From: Streptomyces sp. NRRL S-646
Lineage (GTDB): Bacteria; Actinomycetota; Actinomycetes; Streptomycetales; Streptomycetaceae
Assembly: GCF_000720765.1 (NCBI RefSeq)
Contig: NZ_JODC01000001.1
Span: forward strand, 186,001 to 250,000
Length of the DNA: 64,000 bases
Direction: 5' to 3'
Shown here: in pieces, positions 1 through 7,619 of the stretch
How the letters are laid out: each line of letters starts with the position of its first letter
Position numbering within the stretch: position 1 is the stretch's first letter
Program-made: the position numbers and the translations under genes
The notes under the pieces: model-generated
Told to the model about the DNA's origin: nothing
Seen by the model: only the letters and a program-made list of their open reading frames with translations
The model's database searches: none

Positions 1-7
1 GCGGCCC

Positions 8-25
8 CCGTTCGTCGGTGGGGTG
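8..25 (+). promoter_or_regulatory. partial ECF42-type promoter (-10 half)
   Basis: The 18 nt CCGTTCGTCGGTGGGGTG recur exactly at 2330-2347, where they form the -10 part of a full ECF42-type promoter. The CGTC element lies at 13-16. A -35 TGTCGA at 17-nt spacing would fall just outside the window, so only half of the site is visible. The placement 30-40 nt before the first DGPF gene suggests that the module is autoregulated by its own sigma factor. Confidence 0.6.
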
Positions 26-54
26 TAGGAAGCTCGTGACGACCGGGAGGACCC

Positions 55-798
55 ATGAAGTACATGCTGCTCGTCTGCGGCGACGACACCGCCGACGCCT
101 CGGGCATGGCACCCGTCGAACCCTGGGTGGAAGAGCTCGGCGACCGCAGCGTCCGGCTGCACGGCCACCGGCTGGCACTGCCCTCCGAGGCGGTCACCGT
201 GCGGGTGCGCGGCGGTGAGGTGCTGCGCACCGACGGGCCGTTCGCGGAGACCAAGGAGTACGTCGCCGGATTCGACGTCCTCGAGTGCGACAGCCTGGAG
301 GAGGCCGTCGAGGCCGCCGCCAAGCACCCGGTGGCCACCATCGGGGCCATGGAGGTACGCCCCTTCTGGCCGATGTGGGACGAGGAGGACGAGGAAACGT
401 CGGTCCGTCGGCTCGACGCCGAGCTGACCGAGGCGGCCCGCGAGCGCGACGTGGAGCGGATGCTGGCCTGCTACGCACCGGACGTCGAGATCTTCCACCT
501 CGCCGACGGCGGACAGCGGCAGGGCCTCGACGCCTTCCGCAAGGCGGTGGAGGACGAGTTCGCCACCGTCACCGGGCCCGTGACCCGCGAGGTCCTGGAG
601 CTGCGGATCCACGTCGACGAGAGCATCGCGTTCGCCCACGCTTTCGTGCGGACACGAGCCACCCGCACGGACGGCACCCACCTGGACGACGTGCTGCGCG
701 TGACCACCGGCTACCGCAACGCAGGCCTGCGCTGGCTGATCACCCACGAGCACGTCTCGCCCGCCCCGGACGCCCACCCGGCAAAGGACCGGCCGTGA
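55..798 (+). CDS. DGPF (YCII-related) and SnoaL-like fusion protein
   Basis: The 247-aa protein has two parts. Residues 1-105 form a YCII-related domain with the diagnostic DGPFAETKE stretch near residue 61. Residues 120-235 look like a SnoaL/NTF2-like cone (DAELTEAARERDVERMLACYAPD). The start is set by GGGAGG at 45-50. The gene overlaps the next DGPF gene by 4 nt and heads a three-gene operon ending in an ECF42 sigma factor. DGPF proteins are known genetic partners of ECF42 sigma factors; their biochemical role is unsettled. The C-terminal SnoaL fusion may bind a small ligand, which is inference. Confidence 0.9.
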   Translation: MKYMLLVCGDDTADASGMAPVEPWVEELGDRSVRLHGHRLALPSEAVTVRVRGGEVLRTDGPFAETKEYVAGFDVLECDSLEEAVEAAAKHPVATIGAMEVRPFWPMWDEEDEETSVRRLDAELTEAARERDVERMLACYAPDVEIFHLADGGQRQGLDAFRKAVEDEFATVTGPVTREVLELRIHVDESIAFAHAFVRTRATRTDGTHLDDVLRVTTGYRNAGLRWLITHEHVSPAPDAHPAKDRP

Positions 799-1073
799 AG
801 TACGTGCTGTTCGTCTGCGCCCCCGCGGACGAGGAGGAGCCCGCCCCCACACGGGTCACTGCCCGCCTTCGTCCGCCCGCCGATGCCACCACCGTGCGCG
901 CCGCGGGTGACGAAGTCCTTCTTGGCGACGGGCCGTTCGCCCGCACCGAGGAGTACATCGCGGGCGTGGACCTCGTGGAGGCCGACGACCTCGACGAGGC
1001 CATCGCCCTCGCCGCCAAGCACTCCGCCGCCCTCGGCGGCGGCACCGTCGAGGTGAGGCCGGTCCGGGAATGA
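795..1073 (+). CDS. DGPF (YCII-related) family protein
   Basis: A 92-aa stand-alone YCII-related protein with DGPFARTEE in the middle and a C-terminal region (DEAIALAAKHSAA) parallel to the first gene. The start is GTG at 795 inside a GTGA overlap with the upstream stop; the stop overlaps the sigma-factor ATG in an ATGA. Such couplings indicate one polycistronic message with linked translation. The two DGPF proteins look like a tandem duplication followed by loss or gain of the SnoaL part. The function beyond association with ECF42 signalling is unknown. Confidence 0.88.
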   Translation: MKYVLFVCAPADEEEPAPTRVTARLRPPADATTVRAAGDEVLLGDGPFARTEEYIAGVDLVEADDLDEAIALAAKHSAALGGGTVEVRPVRE

Positions 1074-2326
1074 ACGTGCCCGATGTCGAGGAGGCCGTCG
1101 CCGCCGCCTTCCACGAGGAGTGGGGCCAGGTCGTCGCCACCCTGATCCGGGTGACCGGCGACTGGGACCTCGCCGAGGAATGCGCGCAGGACGCCTTCGC
1201 GCAGGCCCTGGACCGGTGGCGGCGCGACGGAGTGCCGCGCCGGCCCGGCGCCTGGCTGACCACGACCGCCCGCCACCGCGCCCTCGACGTGCTGCGCCGG
1301 GAGGCGGTGGGGGCGGCGAAACTGCGGGAGGCGGCAGTGCTGGCGCGCGACGAGGGACCGTACGACCCGGACTACGACGGGGACGACAGCGGCGTCCAGG
1401 ACGACCGGCTGCGGCTGATCTTCACCTGCTGCCATCCCGCGCTGCCCATAGAGGCGCGGGTCGCCCTGACCCTGCGCACCCTCGCGGGACTGACCACACC
1501 GGAGATCGCCCGCGCCTTCCTGGTCCCCGAGGCGACGATGGCGCAGCGCCTGGTGCGCGCCAAGAAGAAGATCCGCAACGCCGGCATCCCCTACCGGGTG
1601 CCGCCCGCGCACCTCCTGCCCGAACGCACCACGGGCGTGCTCGGTGTGCTCTACCTGCTGTTCAACGAGGGGTACGCGGCCACGACCGGCGGCGATCTCG
1701 TGCGTACGGACCTGTGCGCGGAGGCGATCCGCCTCGCGCGTGTGCTGGCCCGCCTGATGCCCGACGAGCCCGAGACGCTGGGCCTGCTCGCCCTCCTGCT
1801 GCTGCACGACGCCCGCCGGCACACGCGCGTGGACGCTGCCCGGGAACTGGTGACCCTGGAGGACCAGGACCGCAGCGCCTGGGACCGCGCCGAGATCGAC
1901 GAGGGCGCCACCCTGCTGGAGACGGCACTGCGCCGCGGCCGCCCCGGCCCGTACCAGATCCAGGCGGCCATCGCCGCCTGCCACACCACCGCCGCCACGG
2001 CCGAAGACACCGACTGGGCCGATATCGCCGGACTGTACGGCGAGTTGGCCCGCTTCGTGCCCTCCGCCGTGGTTCGCCTCAACCGGGCCGTGGCCGTCGG
2101 TATGTCCGAGGGCCCCGACGCCGGCCTCGCCCTGGTCGCCGAACTGGAAGACGAAGGCGACCTGGACGGCTACCACCTGCTGCCCGCCACCCGCGCCGAC
2201 CTGCTGCGCCGCAGCGGACGTAGGACGGAGGCCGCCGAGGCGTACCAGCGGGCGCTGGAGCTCGTGGAGAACGACGCCGAGCGGAGGTTTCTGGAGAAGC
2301 GGCTCGCGGAGTGTCGATCCGCGTAG
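1070..2326 (+). CDS. ECF42-group RNA polymerase sigma factor
   Basis: The 418-aa protein carries sigma region 2 at about residues 10-80 (EECAQDAFAQALDRW) and sigma region 4 at about 120-170 (LTTPEIARAFLVPEATMAQRL). A long C-terminal extension of about 230 residues contains LYLLFNEGY and TPR-like helices. That length, the extension and the two linked DGPF genes place it in group ECF42. There is no anti-sigma gene nearby; in this group the extension is thought to regulate activity. The ATG overlaps the preceding stop. Likely targets are its own operon and the downstream exporter, because both carry the same promoter element. Confidence 0.93.
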   Translation: MNVPDVEEAVAAAFHEEWGQVVATLIRVTGDWDLAEECAQDAFAQALDRWRRDGVPRRPGAWLTTTARHRALDVLRREAVGAAKLREAAVLARDEGPYDPDYDGDDSGVQDDRLRLIFTCCHPALPIEARVALTLRTLAGLTTPEIARAFLVPEATMAQRLVRAKKKIRNAGIPYRVPPAHLLPERTTGVLGVLYLLFNEGYAATTGGDLVRTDLCAEAIRLARVLARLMPDEPETLGLLALLLLHDARRHTRVDAARELVTLEDQDRSAWDRAEIDEGATLLETALRRGRPGPYQIQAAIAACHTTAATAEDTDWADIAGLYGELARFVPSAVVRLNRAVAVGMSEGPDAGLALVAELEDEGDLDGYHLLPATRADLLRRSGRRTEAAEAYQRALELVENDAERRFLEKRLAECRSA

Positions 2327-2338
2327 GAGCCGTTCGTC
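2312..2338 (+). promoter_or_regulatory. ECF42-type promoter for small ORF and exporter
   Basis: TGTCGA at 2312-2317 is followed after exactly 17 nt by CGTC at 2335-2338. This matches the ECF42 promoter described for Streptomyces venezuelae (TGTCGA at -35, CGA/TC at -10). It overlaps the last codons and stop of the sigma gene and lies 38 nt before the small ORF, so the exporter can be transcribed directly by the adjacent sigma factor. Confidence 0.8.
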
Positions 2339-2375
2339 GGTGGGGTGAAACAGCCGAACGAGACCGGAGGTCCCG

Positions 2376-2495
2376 ATGACCACGCACGCCCCCCGCCCCA
2401 GCAGGCTTCGCCGGCTCCTCGCCTCGCTGCGGCAGGCACGCCCGACCACCGGCACCCCCGACGTCTGGCTGGCGGGCCTCCGGCTGGGAGGCTGA
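2376..2495 (+). CDS. 39-aa basic small ORF upstream of exporter
   Basis: ATG at 2376 is preceded by GGAGG at 2366-2370 with ideal spacing, and the stop at 2493-2495 lies 2 nt before the exporter GTG. The predicted peptide is Arg-rich and amphipathic in its first half (PSRLRRLLASLRQARP), with no recognised family. It is the first reading frame on the ECF42-driven transcript, so it may be a regulatory leader or a small membrane-associated partner of the exporter. The strong ribosome site and tight coupling support translation; homology is untested. Confidence 0.5.
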   Translation: MTTHAPRPSRLRRLLASLRQARPTTGTPDVWLAGLRLGG

Positions 2496-2497
2496 CC

Positions 2498-3937
2498 GTG
2501 ATCGCCGACAACGCCCGCCGCTGGTACGCGCTCGTCCTGCTCTGCGTCGCCGGGTTCATGGTGATCCTCGACGCGCAGATCGTCCTGCTCGCGCTGCCGT
2601 CGATCACCCGCGGCCTCGGCCTGTCCGCGGACGGCGCCCAGTGGGTGATGAGCGCCTATCTGCTCAGCTTCGGCGGCCTGCTGCTCCTCGGCGGTCGCAC
2701 CGCCGACCTGCTGGGCCGCCGTCGCGTGTTCATGACCGGAACGCTCCTGTTCGGGCTGTCGTCGCTGCTGTGCGGGTGCGCCTGGAGTGCCGGAGTGCTG
2801 ATTGCGGCACGCGCCGTCCAGGGCGTGTCGGCCGCCGTAATGGCGCCCAGCGCCCTCTCCCTCCTGGTGAACACCTTCGAGGAGGGCCACGAACGCAACA
2901 AGGCCCTCGCCGTCTGGTCCGGCAGCGGCGGCTTCGGCGCCACCGCTGCCCTGCTGATCGGCGGACCCCTCACCGACGCCCTGGGCTGGGAATGGGTCTT
3001 CTTCCTCAACGTCCCCGTCGCGCTGCTCCTGCTGGCCCTGACTCCCCTTCTGCTGCGCGAAAGCCGCACCGGGACACGCTCCCGCGCCTACGACCCGGCC
3101 GGCGCACTCACCGCCACCGCCGCGCTCGTCGCCTGCGTGTACGCCGTCGTCGAGGCGCCCCGCGCCGGATGGCTGTCGGCGCGCACGACGGGCCTGCTGG
3201 CCGCGGCCGTGCTGCTCGCCGCGCTCTTCATCCGTATCGAGGCCCGCTCCACGGCACCCCTCGTCCCCCTGCGCCTGCTGCGTGCGCGTCCGGTCAGCGG
3301 CGGCAACCTGGTCGTCTTCATGCTCGGCGCCGCCGCCTTCGGGATGTCGTACACGCTGTCCCAATACGGGCAGGACGTCCTCGGCTATTCGCCGCTGAAG
3401 TTCGGTCTCGCCAACGTGGTGATGCCGGCCGGCGCCGTCGTCGGCTCCTACGTCGGGCAGGCCCTGGTCACCCGCATCGGCGCCCGACCGGTCGCCGTCG
3501 GCGGACTCGCCCTGGTCGGCGCGGGCAGCCTGCTGCTGGCCGAAGTCCCGGTGGACGGGGCCTTCTTCCGTGATCTCCTGCCCGGCCTGCTGCTCTTCGG
3601 GCCGGGCCTCGGCGCCTGCGCGGTGGCCGGTTCCATCGCCGCCCTGACCGGTGTGGGGGAGCGGGAGTCCGGGGTGGCCTCCGGCATCAACACGGCGGCC
3701 TTCCAGATCGGCGGCGCGTTCGGGGTCGCCGTCGTCACCTCTGTCGCCCTCTCCCACAGCGTTGGCCCGGAACGGCTCGCTGCCCTGACCGAGGGCTACC
3801 GGTCCGCGTTCACGGCATGTGCCGCTCTTGCGGCGGCGGGGCTGGCGTGCGCGCTGGTGCTGCTGCGCACGCCGCTCGGGCAGCAGACGCAGCCCGCGCC
3901 GACCGCCGGGGCCACGAGGGGCCGAGTGCGGTCGTGA
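2498..3937 (+). CDS. DHA2-family MFS exporter
   Basis: A 479-aa polytopic protein with about 14 hydrophobic segments. Transmembrane segment 1 carries MVILDAQIVLLALPSI, typical of EmrB/QacA-type drug:H+ antiporters, and the loop 2-3 signature is GGRTADLLGRRRVF. The GTG at 2498 is chosen because GGGAG at 2486-2490 is well spaced; the longer frame from 2345 would start inside the promoter region. It lies behind an ECF42-type promoter and so is likely induced by the linked sigma factor. The substrate is unknown; efflux of a toxic or antibiotic compound is plausible. Confidence 0.9.
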   Translation: MIADNARRWYALVLLCVAGFMVILDAQIVLLALPSITRGLGLSADGAQWVMSAYLLSFGGLLLLGGRTADLLGRRRVFMTGTLLFGLSSLLCGCAWSAGVLIAARAVQGVSAAVMAPSALSLLVNTFEEGHERNKALAVWSGSGGFGATAALLIGGPLTDALGWEWVFFLNVPVALLLLALTPLLLRESRTGTRSRAYDPAGALTATAALVACVYAVVEAPRAGWLSARTTGLLAAAVLLAALFIRIEARSTAPLVPLRLLRARPVSGGNLVVFMLGAAAFGMSYTLSQYGQDVLGYSPLKFGLANVVMPAGAVVGSYVGQALVTRIGARPVAVGGLALVGAGSLLLAEVPVDGAFFRDLLPGLLLFGPGLGACAVAGSIAALTGVGERESGVASGINTAAFQIGGAFGVAVVTSVALSHSVGPERLAALTEGYRSAFTACAALAAAGLACALVLLRTPLGQQTQPAPTAGATRGRVRS

Positions 3938-3944
3938 TCACCGC

Positions 3945-3978
3945 GCCTCGCCGCGGAACCTTCGCACCGCTGCGAGGC
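3945..3978 (+). terminator. inverted repeat after exporter
   Basis: GCCTCGC at 3945-3951 pairs with GCGAGGC at 3972-3978 across a 20-nt loop. The structure starts 8 nt after the exporter stop. There is no U-tract, which is common for Streptomyces terminators. Confidence 0.4.
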
Positions 3979-4017
3979 GTTGTCGTGTCGGGATGTGGGC
4001 CAGGCACTGGTGGCCTG

Positions 4018-4070
4018 CCGACAAGGAAGCTCACCTCGCGCCCACGCGCTACACCGACTGGCTGTCCTGA
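4018..4070 (+). pseudogene. 3' remnant of an NmrA-like SDR gene
   Basis: About 46 nt here (CCGACAAGG through GACTGGCT) are identical to the 3' end of the intact NmrA-family gene at 14467-15198. Both encode the C-terminal sequence DKEAHLAPTRYTDWLS before a stop. Upstream of the match the reading frame shows no Rossmann-fold protein. The fragment is therefore either the last scrap of a lost paralogue or a recombination footprint. Confidence 0.7.
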
Positions 4071-4214
4071 CGTCACCGACTCCCGCCGTTTCTCGTCCCC
4101 GCCCGGCGGTCTTTTCATTGCGCCCACCAGCGGCGGCTCACAGCGGGCGGGGATGGTGCCGGGTCCCGCGCTGCGCGCCCTCATTGGGGCCCTCATGACA
4201 ACGGGTCGCCTTGC

Positions 4215-4400
4215 GTGACGGTCGTGCTGTGGACGTGGACGGTCACCGCAACCTCGTATCTGACCGCGCTCACCCTCGCCTCCGACGTCGCCGTGAGGGC
4301 ACCGCGCGGCAAGTCAGTGACGATGAGTGTCGACGGCACCGTGACGGCCATCACCGCCAGGAAGTCGTACACGGGTGCAATCACACTGACCGTCGCCTGA
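4215..4400 (+). other. orphan 61-codon ORF, possibly a degraded secreted protein
   Basis: The frame encodes a beta-rich stretch (VTATSYLTALTLASDVAV, then TMSVDGTVTAI and YTGAITLTVA) resembling the end of a secreted beta-sandwich protein. No good ribosome-binding site, signal peptide or ATG is present. It may be a gene remnant left after the exporter, or chance. Apart from this and the SDR scrap, I see nothing else between 3979 and 4538. Confidence 0.25.
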
Positions 4401-4538
4401 CCTGGACGGACGGACAGACGGCCGGCCGGGACCAGGTCGACTCGGGCGCCCGCAGTTCCGGTCGACCCGCGGTGCTTGCCGCGGTGGATTTGCGGCTATA
4501 TCTCCGGTGCGGGACTCGATCCGAGGAAGGCGGGCAGC

Positions 4539-5138
4539 ATGGATCGCACAGATCCCTTCACCGGCGATGTCGTGGTCAAGGCGACGGTGGCCGGAAAGCT
4601 TTGGGAGCTCCAGCAGGAGTTCTGCTACAAGAACCCGGAGCATCTCGGGGGTTCGACCGAGCCCATTGCGGTCCGCATCCCGCTCAACACGGACTTCGCG
4701 TCGGTGCCGCGTCCGTTCGTCTGGCTGTTCCCGCGCTACGGCGTGTACACCCGGTCGGCCATCCTGCACGACTATCTGTGCGGGCAGCACTCGATGCAGC
4801 GGGCCGAGGCCGACAGGGTCTTCCGTGACTCGATGAAGGAACTCGACGTGGCGCTGGCCCGCCGCTGGGTGATGTGGGCCGGCGTCCGGGCGGGTGGCAT
4901 GTGGGATGTCCTGCGGCAAGGCGGAATGTGGCGGGCGGTCCGCTCGCCCGTGGTCCTGAAGAGAGCCGCGGGATGGCTCCTGGTCGCCGTACCGGCCGGA
5001 GTGTTCCTGGCCGTCCCGGCCGTCGTGATCAGTGTCTGGCTCGTCCTGTTCTGGCTGATCGAGAAGTTCCTCTACCTGCTGCTGAAGGCCTTCAGGAAGG
5101 AACCGAACCACCCCAAGCTGCTCTTCAAGACGAGCTGA
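4539..5138 (+). CDS. DUF1353 family membrane-anchored protein
   Basis: A 199-aa protein. Residues 1-110 match DUF1353 (IPLNTDFASVPRPFVWLFPRYG and AILHDYLC), a small family frequent in phage and actinobacterial genomes. Residues about 150-185 form one or two hydrophobic helices (GWLLVAVPAGVFLAVPAVVI), ending in a basic cytosolic tail. ATG 4539 is chosen for the GAGGAAGG motif 8 nt upstream; the longer frame from 4476 has no ribosome site. It stands alone between an intergenic stretch and a convergent gene. The function is unknown. Confidence 0.8.
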   Translation: MDRTDPFTGDVVVKATVAGKLWELQQEFCYKNPEHLGGSTEPIAVRIPLNTDFASVPRPFVWLFPRYGVYTRSAILHDYLCGQHSMQRAEADRVFRDSMKELDVALARRWVMWAGVRAGGMWDVLRQGGMWRAVRSPVVLKRAAGWLLVAVPAGVFLAVPAVVISVWLVLFWLIEKFLYLLLKAFRKEPNHPKLLFKTS

Positions 5139-5142
5139 GCCG

Positions 5143-5538
5143 TCAGGACCTCGCCTGCGCCTCCTTCTCGATCCGGTCGAACTGTGCACCCATCGCCGCC
5201 GCCAGCGCCTGCGCAGCGGACAACGGGCGCACCATGACGGTCAGTTCGTCGATCAGGCCCTCCTCGTCGACATGGATGAAGTCGCAGCCGCTCAGCTCGC
5301 GGTCGCCCACCCGTGCCGCGAACACCAGCGCGTGATCGCGGCCGTCGGCCCCGGCGAGCTCGCGTTCGTAGCGGAAGTCCTCGAAGACCTGCGAGACCGC
5401 GCGCAGGATCGCCGCGGTGATCGCCCTGCCCGGGTAGGGCTTGAACACCACCGGGCTGGTGAAGACGACGTCCTCCGCCAGCAGCGCCTCGACGGCGGCC
5501 ATGTCGCCGGCCTCGACCGCCTCGCGGAACGCACGCAT
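5143..5538 (-). CDS. SnoaL-like/NTF2-like family protein
   Basis: A 131-aa cone-fold protein with the typical start REAVEAGDMAAVEALLAEDVVFTSP and the later stretch GCDFIHVDEEGLIDELTVMVRP. Such proteins are small hydrolases, cyclases, isomerases or ligand binders; no catalytic residue lets me choose. A GAGGTG site precedes the ATG. The divergent intergenic region toward the methyltransferase is AT-rich for this genome (TAGTGAATTAGTTGAG), suggesting a promoter or operator there. It converges with the DUF1353 gene, 4 nt apart. Confidence 0.85.
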   Translation of the reverse strand: MRAFREAVEAGDMAAVEALLAEDVVFTSPVVFKPYPGRAITAAILRAVSQVFEDFRYERELAGADGRDHALVFAARVGDRELSGCDFIHVDEEGLIDELTVMVRPLSAAQALAAAMGAQFDRIEKEAQARS

Positions 5539-5634
5539 CCGAACACCTCATAGTGAATTAGTTGAGTAGGTGCCGATGAGAATAATCAGCTGTGGAGGTC
5601 GTGTCCAGCGTCCGTTCCCCTAAGCTGACGCTTG

Positions 5635-6360
5635 ATGTTCAGCCCCGAAGGTCCCAGTCTGCGCGAGCTCGCCGTCCAGGCGCTCTCGTCCGTCGAGCAC
5701 GGCTACGACCTGCTCGCCCCGAAGTTCGACCACACCCCCTTCCGGACCCCCGACACGGTGCTCGACGCCGTCGCCTCGGCGCTGGCGCGGACGGGGCCCT
5801 ACGATGCGGGGCTCGACCTGTGCTGCGGCACCGGCGCGGGAGTCGACGTGCTGGCGCGAGTGTGCCGGCGGAGCGTCACGGGGGTCGACTTCAGTGCGGG
5901 CATGCTCGGCATGGCCCGACAGGGCGTACGGCCGGCCGGGCCGACCGTCTCCTGGGTGCGGGGGGACGCCCGCGCGCTCCCGTTCGCTCCCGGCGCCTTC
6001 GACCTGGTGGTGAGCTTCGGGGCGTTCGGGCACTTCCTGCCCAAGGAACTGCCGGAGCTGTTCGCCCAGGTCCAATCCGTGCTGCGGCCCGGCGGCACCT
6101 TCGCCTTCCCCGTCCTGGCCCCGCCGCGGCCCACCTCCCCGGGGTTCTGGTTGCTGCTCGGCTTCGACGCGGTCATGCGGGTGCGCAACGCCCTGTGGCG
6201 GCCGCCGTTCGTCATGTACTACCGGGCCTTCCGGCTCGGGGACGTGCGACGGGAGCTGGAGTGGGCCGGGTTCCGGGTGTGCCTTCAGGAGCTGCCGGAG
6301 TTCGGGCGGCGCGGCGACGGAAGCCCGCGCGTGCGGATGGTCACGGCCGTACGGTCCTGA
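5635..6360 (+). CDS. class I SAM-dependent methyltransferase
   Basis: A 241-aa Rossmann-type methyltransferase. Motif I is GLDLCCGTGAGVDVL near residue 60, motif II TGVDFSAGML, a post-motif acidic/aromatic region FDLVVSFGAFGHF, and LRPGGTFAFPVL near residue 150. A hydrophobic stretch (FWLLLGFDAVM) follows. The ATG at 5635 has no clear Shine-Dalgarno, so a leaderless message or TTG at 5632 is possible. Homologues are annotated as ubiquinone- or small-molecule methyltransferases; the substrate here is unknown. Confidence 0.85.
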   Translation: MFSPEGPSLRELAVQALSSVEHGYDLLAPKFDHTPFRTPDTVLDAVASALARTGPYDAGLDLCCGTGAGVDVLARVCRRSVTGVDFSAGMLGMARQGVRPAGPTVSWVRGDARALPFAPGAFDLVVSFGAFGHFLPKELPELFAQVQSVLRPGGTFAFPVLAPPRPTSPGFWLLLGFDAVMRVRNALWRPPFVMYYRAFRLGDVRRELEWAGFRVCLQELPEFGRRGDGSPRVRMVTAVRS

Positions 6361-6378
6361 CCGAGGCGAGGAGAGCGG

Positions 6379-6862
6379 TCACAGGCCGGAGACGTCGGCC
6401 ACGCCGCCCAGCGCCAGTGCGATTGCCGCGTCCGGCCCCAACTCCCGCCCTTCACGCACCGCTTCGGTGAACCGGGCGTCCCCCAGCGAGGCGCGCAGCC
6501 GGCGCTCGTACTCGCGGTGGAAGACCGTGCGGTCGGGCCTGCCGAGCTGCGGCAGGCCGGCCGCGTGCCACAGGCGCCGGCTGATGCCCGGGAGGCGGGC
6601 GGCGAGCTCCTCCTCGCCCCGCGAGGCCTGCGCGACCACCAGCAGGTCGGCGACCGCCGCGGCGCCGATCCGGTCGTGCACCCGCCACTTGGCGGTCAGT
6701 GCCTCGCGCGCCGAGAGCACCGCCTCGTCCGGGTGGCCGAGACCGACCCCGGCGAGCGAGACGAAGAAGTCGCCCCAGGCCCGCATCCACAGCTCCGCGC
6801 GCTTGGCGCACTCGGCACGCAGCCGTTCCGCCACGGCCGCGCACCGCTCGAAAGCGGCCTGG
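6379..6862 (-). pseudogene. C-terminal remnant of an AAA/LuxR-type regulator
   Basis: About 160 codons in an open frame end at TGA 6379. They encode a TPR-like C-terminus ([14 protein letters not shown], then [20 protein letters not shown] and [18 protein letters not shown]) of the large ATP-binding regulators common in Streptomyces. The N-terminal ATPase and most of the TPR region are missing. The frame breaks near 6862, exactly where an unrelated plus-strand gene fragment starts, so a deletion or recombination joined two unrelated tails. Confidence 0.75.
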
Positions 6863-7392
6863 CCGGCAAGGAATTCAAGACACTGCACGACAGCGAGCTG
6901 CTGCTCGACCCCGTCTTCTCCTCGCTGCCGGTCCTCGGCATCTGCCAGTACGACCGCCGGATCTTCGACGAGACGGAACTCGCCCCGCTCGCCGGGCTGC
7001 ACCACGGCCGGGTCGGCGCCGACGACGTGTGGCGCGACGACCTCCTCGCCATCACCCGCACTTTCGCACCACACGGCCTCGCCCTTGCCGGAGAGGTCGA
7101 CGACACCAACGTCACGGCCGTCGCCCGCGCCCTGCGCGCCGAGACGGCCCGCGCCCGGGCACGCGCCGCGGACGGCGCCCGTATCCATCTCGACCTGCGC
7201 GAGCTGCGTTTCATCGACGTCGGCGCGCTGCGCCTGCTGGTGTTCACGGCGCTCGGCCTGTACGCGGCGGGCGGCACCCTCGGACTGTCCGGCGTCGCCC
7301 CGCACGTCCAGCGGGTGATGCGGGTGACCGGCTGGGACCGGGTCCCGGGCCTGCACATCGAACCGGAAGGACAGGAAGGAGAAGGACAGTGA
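6863..7392 (+). pseudogene. N-terminally truncated MEDS-STAS protein
   Basis: The fragment runs from [18 protein letters not shown] through the MEDS sensory-domain signature [19 protein letters not shown] into a STAS-like domain ([20 protein letters not shown]), stopping at 7392. Intact relatives carry about 100 more residues at the N-terminus. No start codon with a ribosome site lies at the fragment's beginning. It abuts the opposite-strand regulator tail at about 6862. STAS proteins of this kind act in partner-switching control of sigma factors; this copy is almost certainly dead. Confidence 0.75.
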
Positions 7393-7619
7393 CGCCCCGG
7401 CCCGCCTGGCCGCAGACGGCATCCCCTTCGCCCGCGGCCGTACCGCCGCCGTCCGCCGCGCCCTCGCCGCGTACGCCCCCCGCCTGGGGCTGACCGAGCA
7501 GCGGACGTACGACCTGGTGACGGCGGTCCGGCTCTTTGCCGCCCGAGCCGGCCGCCGCCGACCTCGACTCCTCGGGCTCCGTCGTACGGCTGTACTTCCG
7601 GCGCCCGGGGCGCGGTCAT
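7389..7619 (+). pseudogene. internally deleted anti-sigma (HATPase) gene remnant
   Basis: One frame reads LAADGIPFARGRTAAVRRAL and RTYDLVTAV, the start of a GHKL anti-sigma kinase domain. After about 7530 a second frame carries its final strand (PEPAAADLDSSGSVVRLYF). The N, G1 and G2 boxes that bind ATP are absent. It directly follows the MEDS-STAS remnant, so a former STAS/anti-sigma pair decayed together. The 3' end touches the gntR stop. Confidence 0.6.

Noticed and set aside
740..3757. A 1005-codon open frame on the minus strand
   Set aside because: It is antisense to the DGPF, sigma-factor and exporter genes, Gly/Gln/Arg-rich and without a family; a GC-rich shadow frame.
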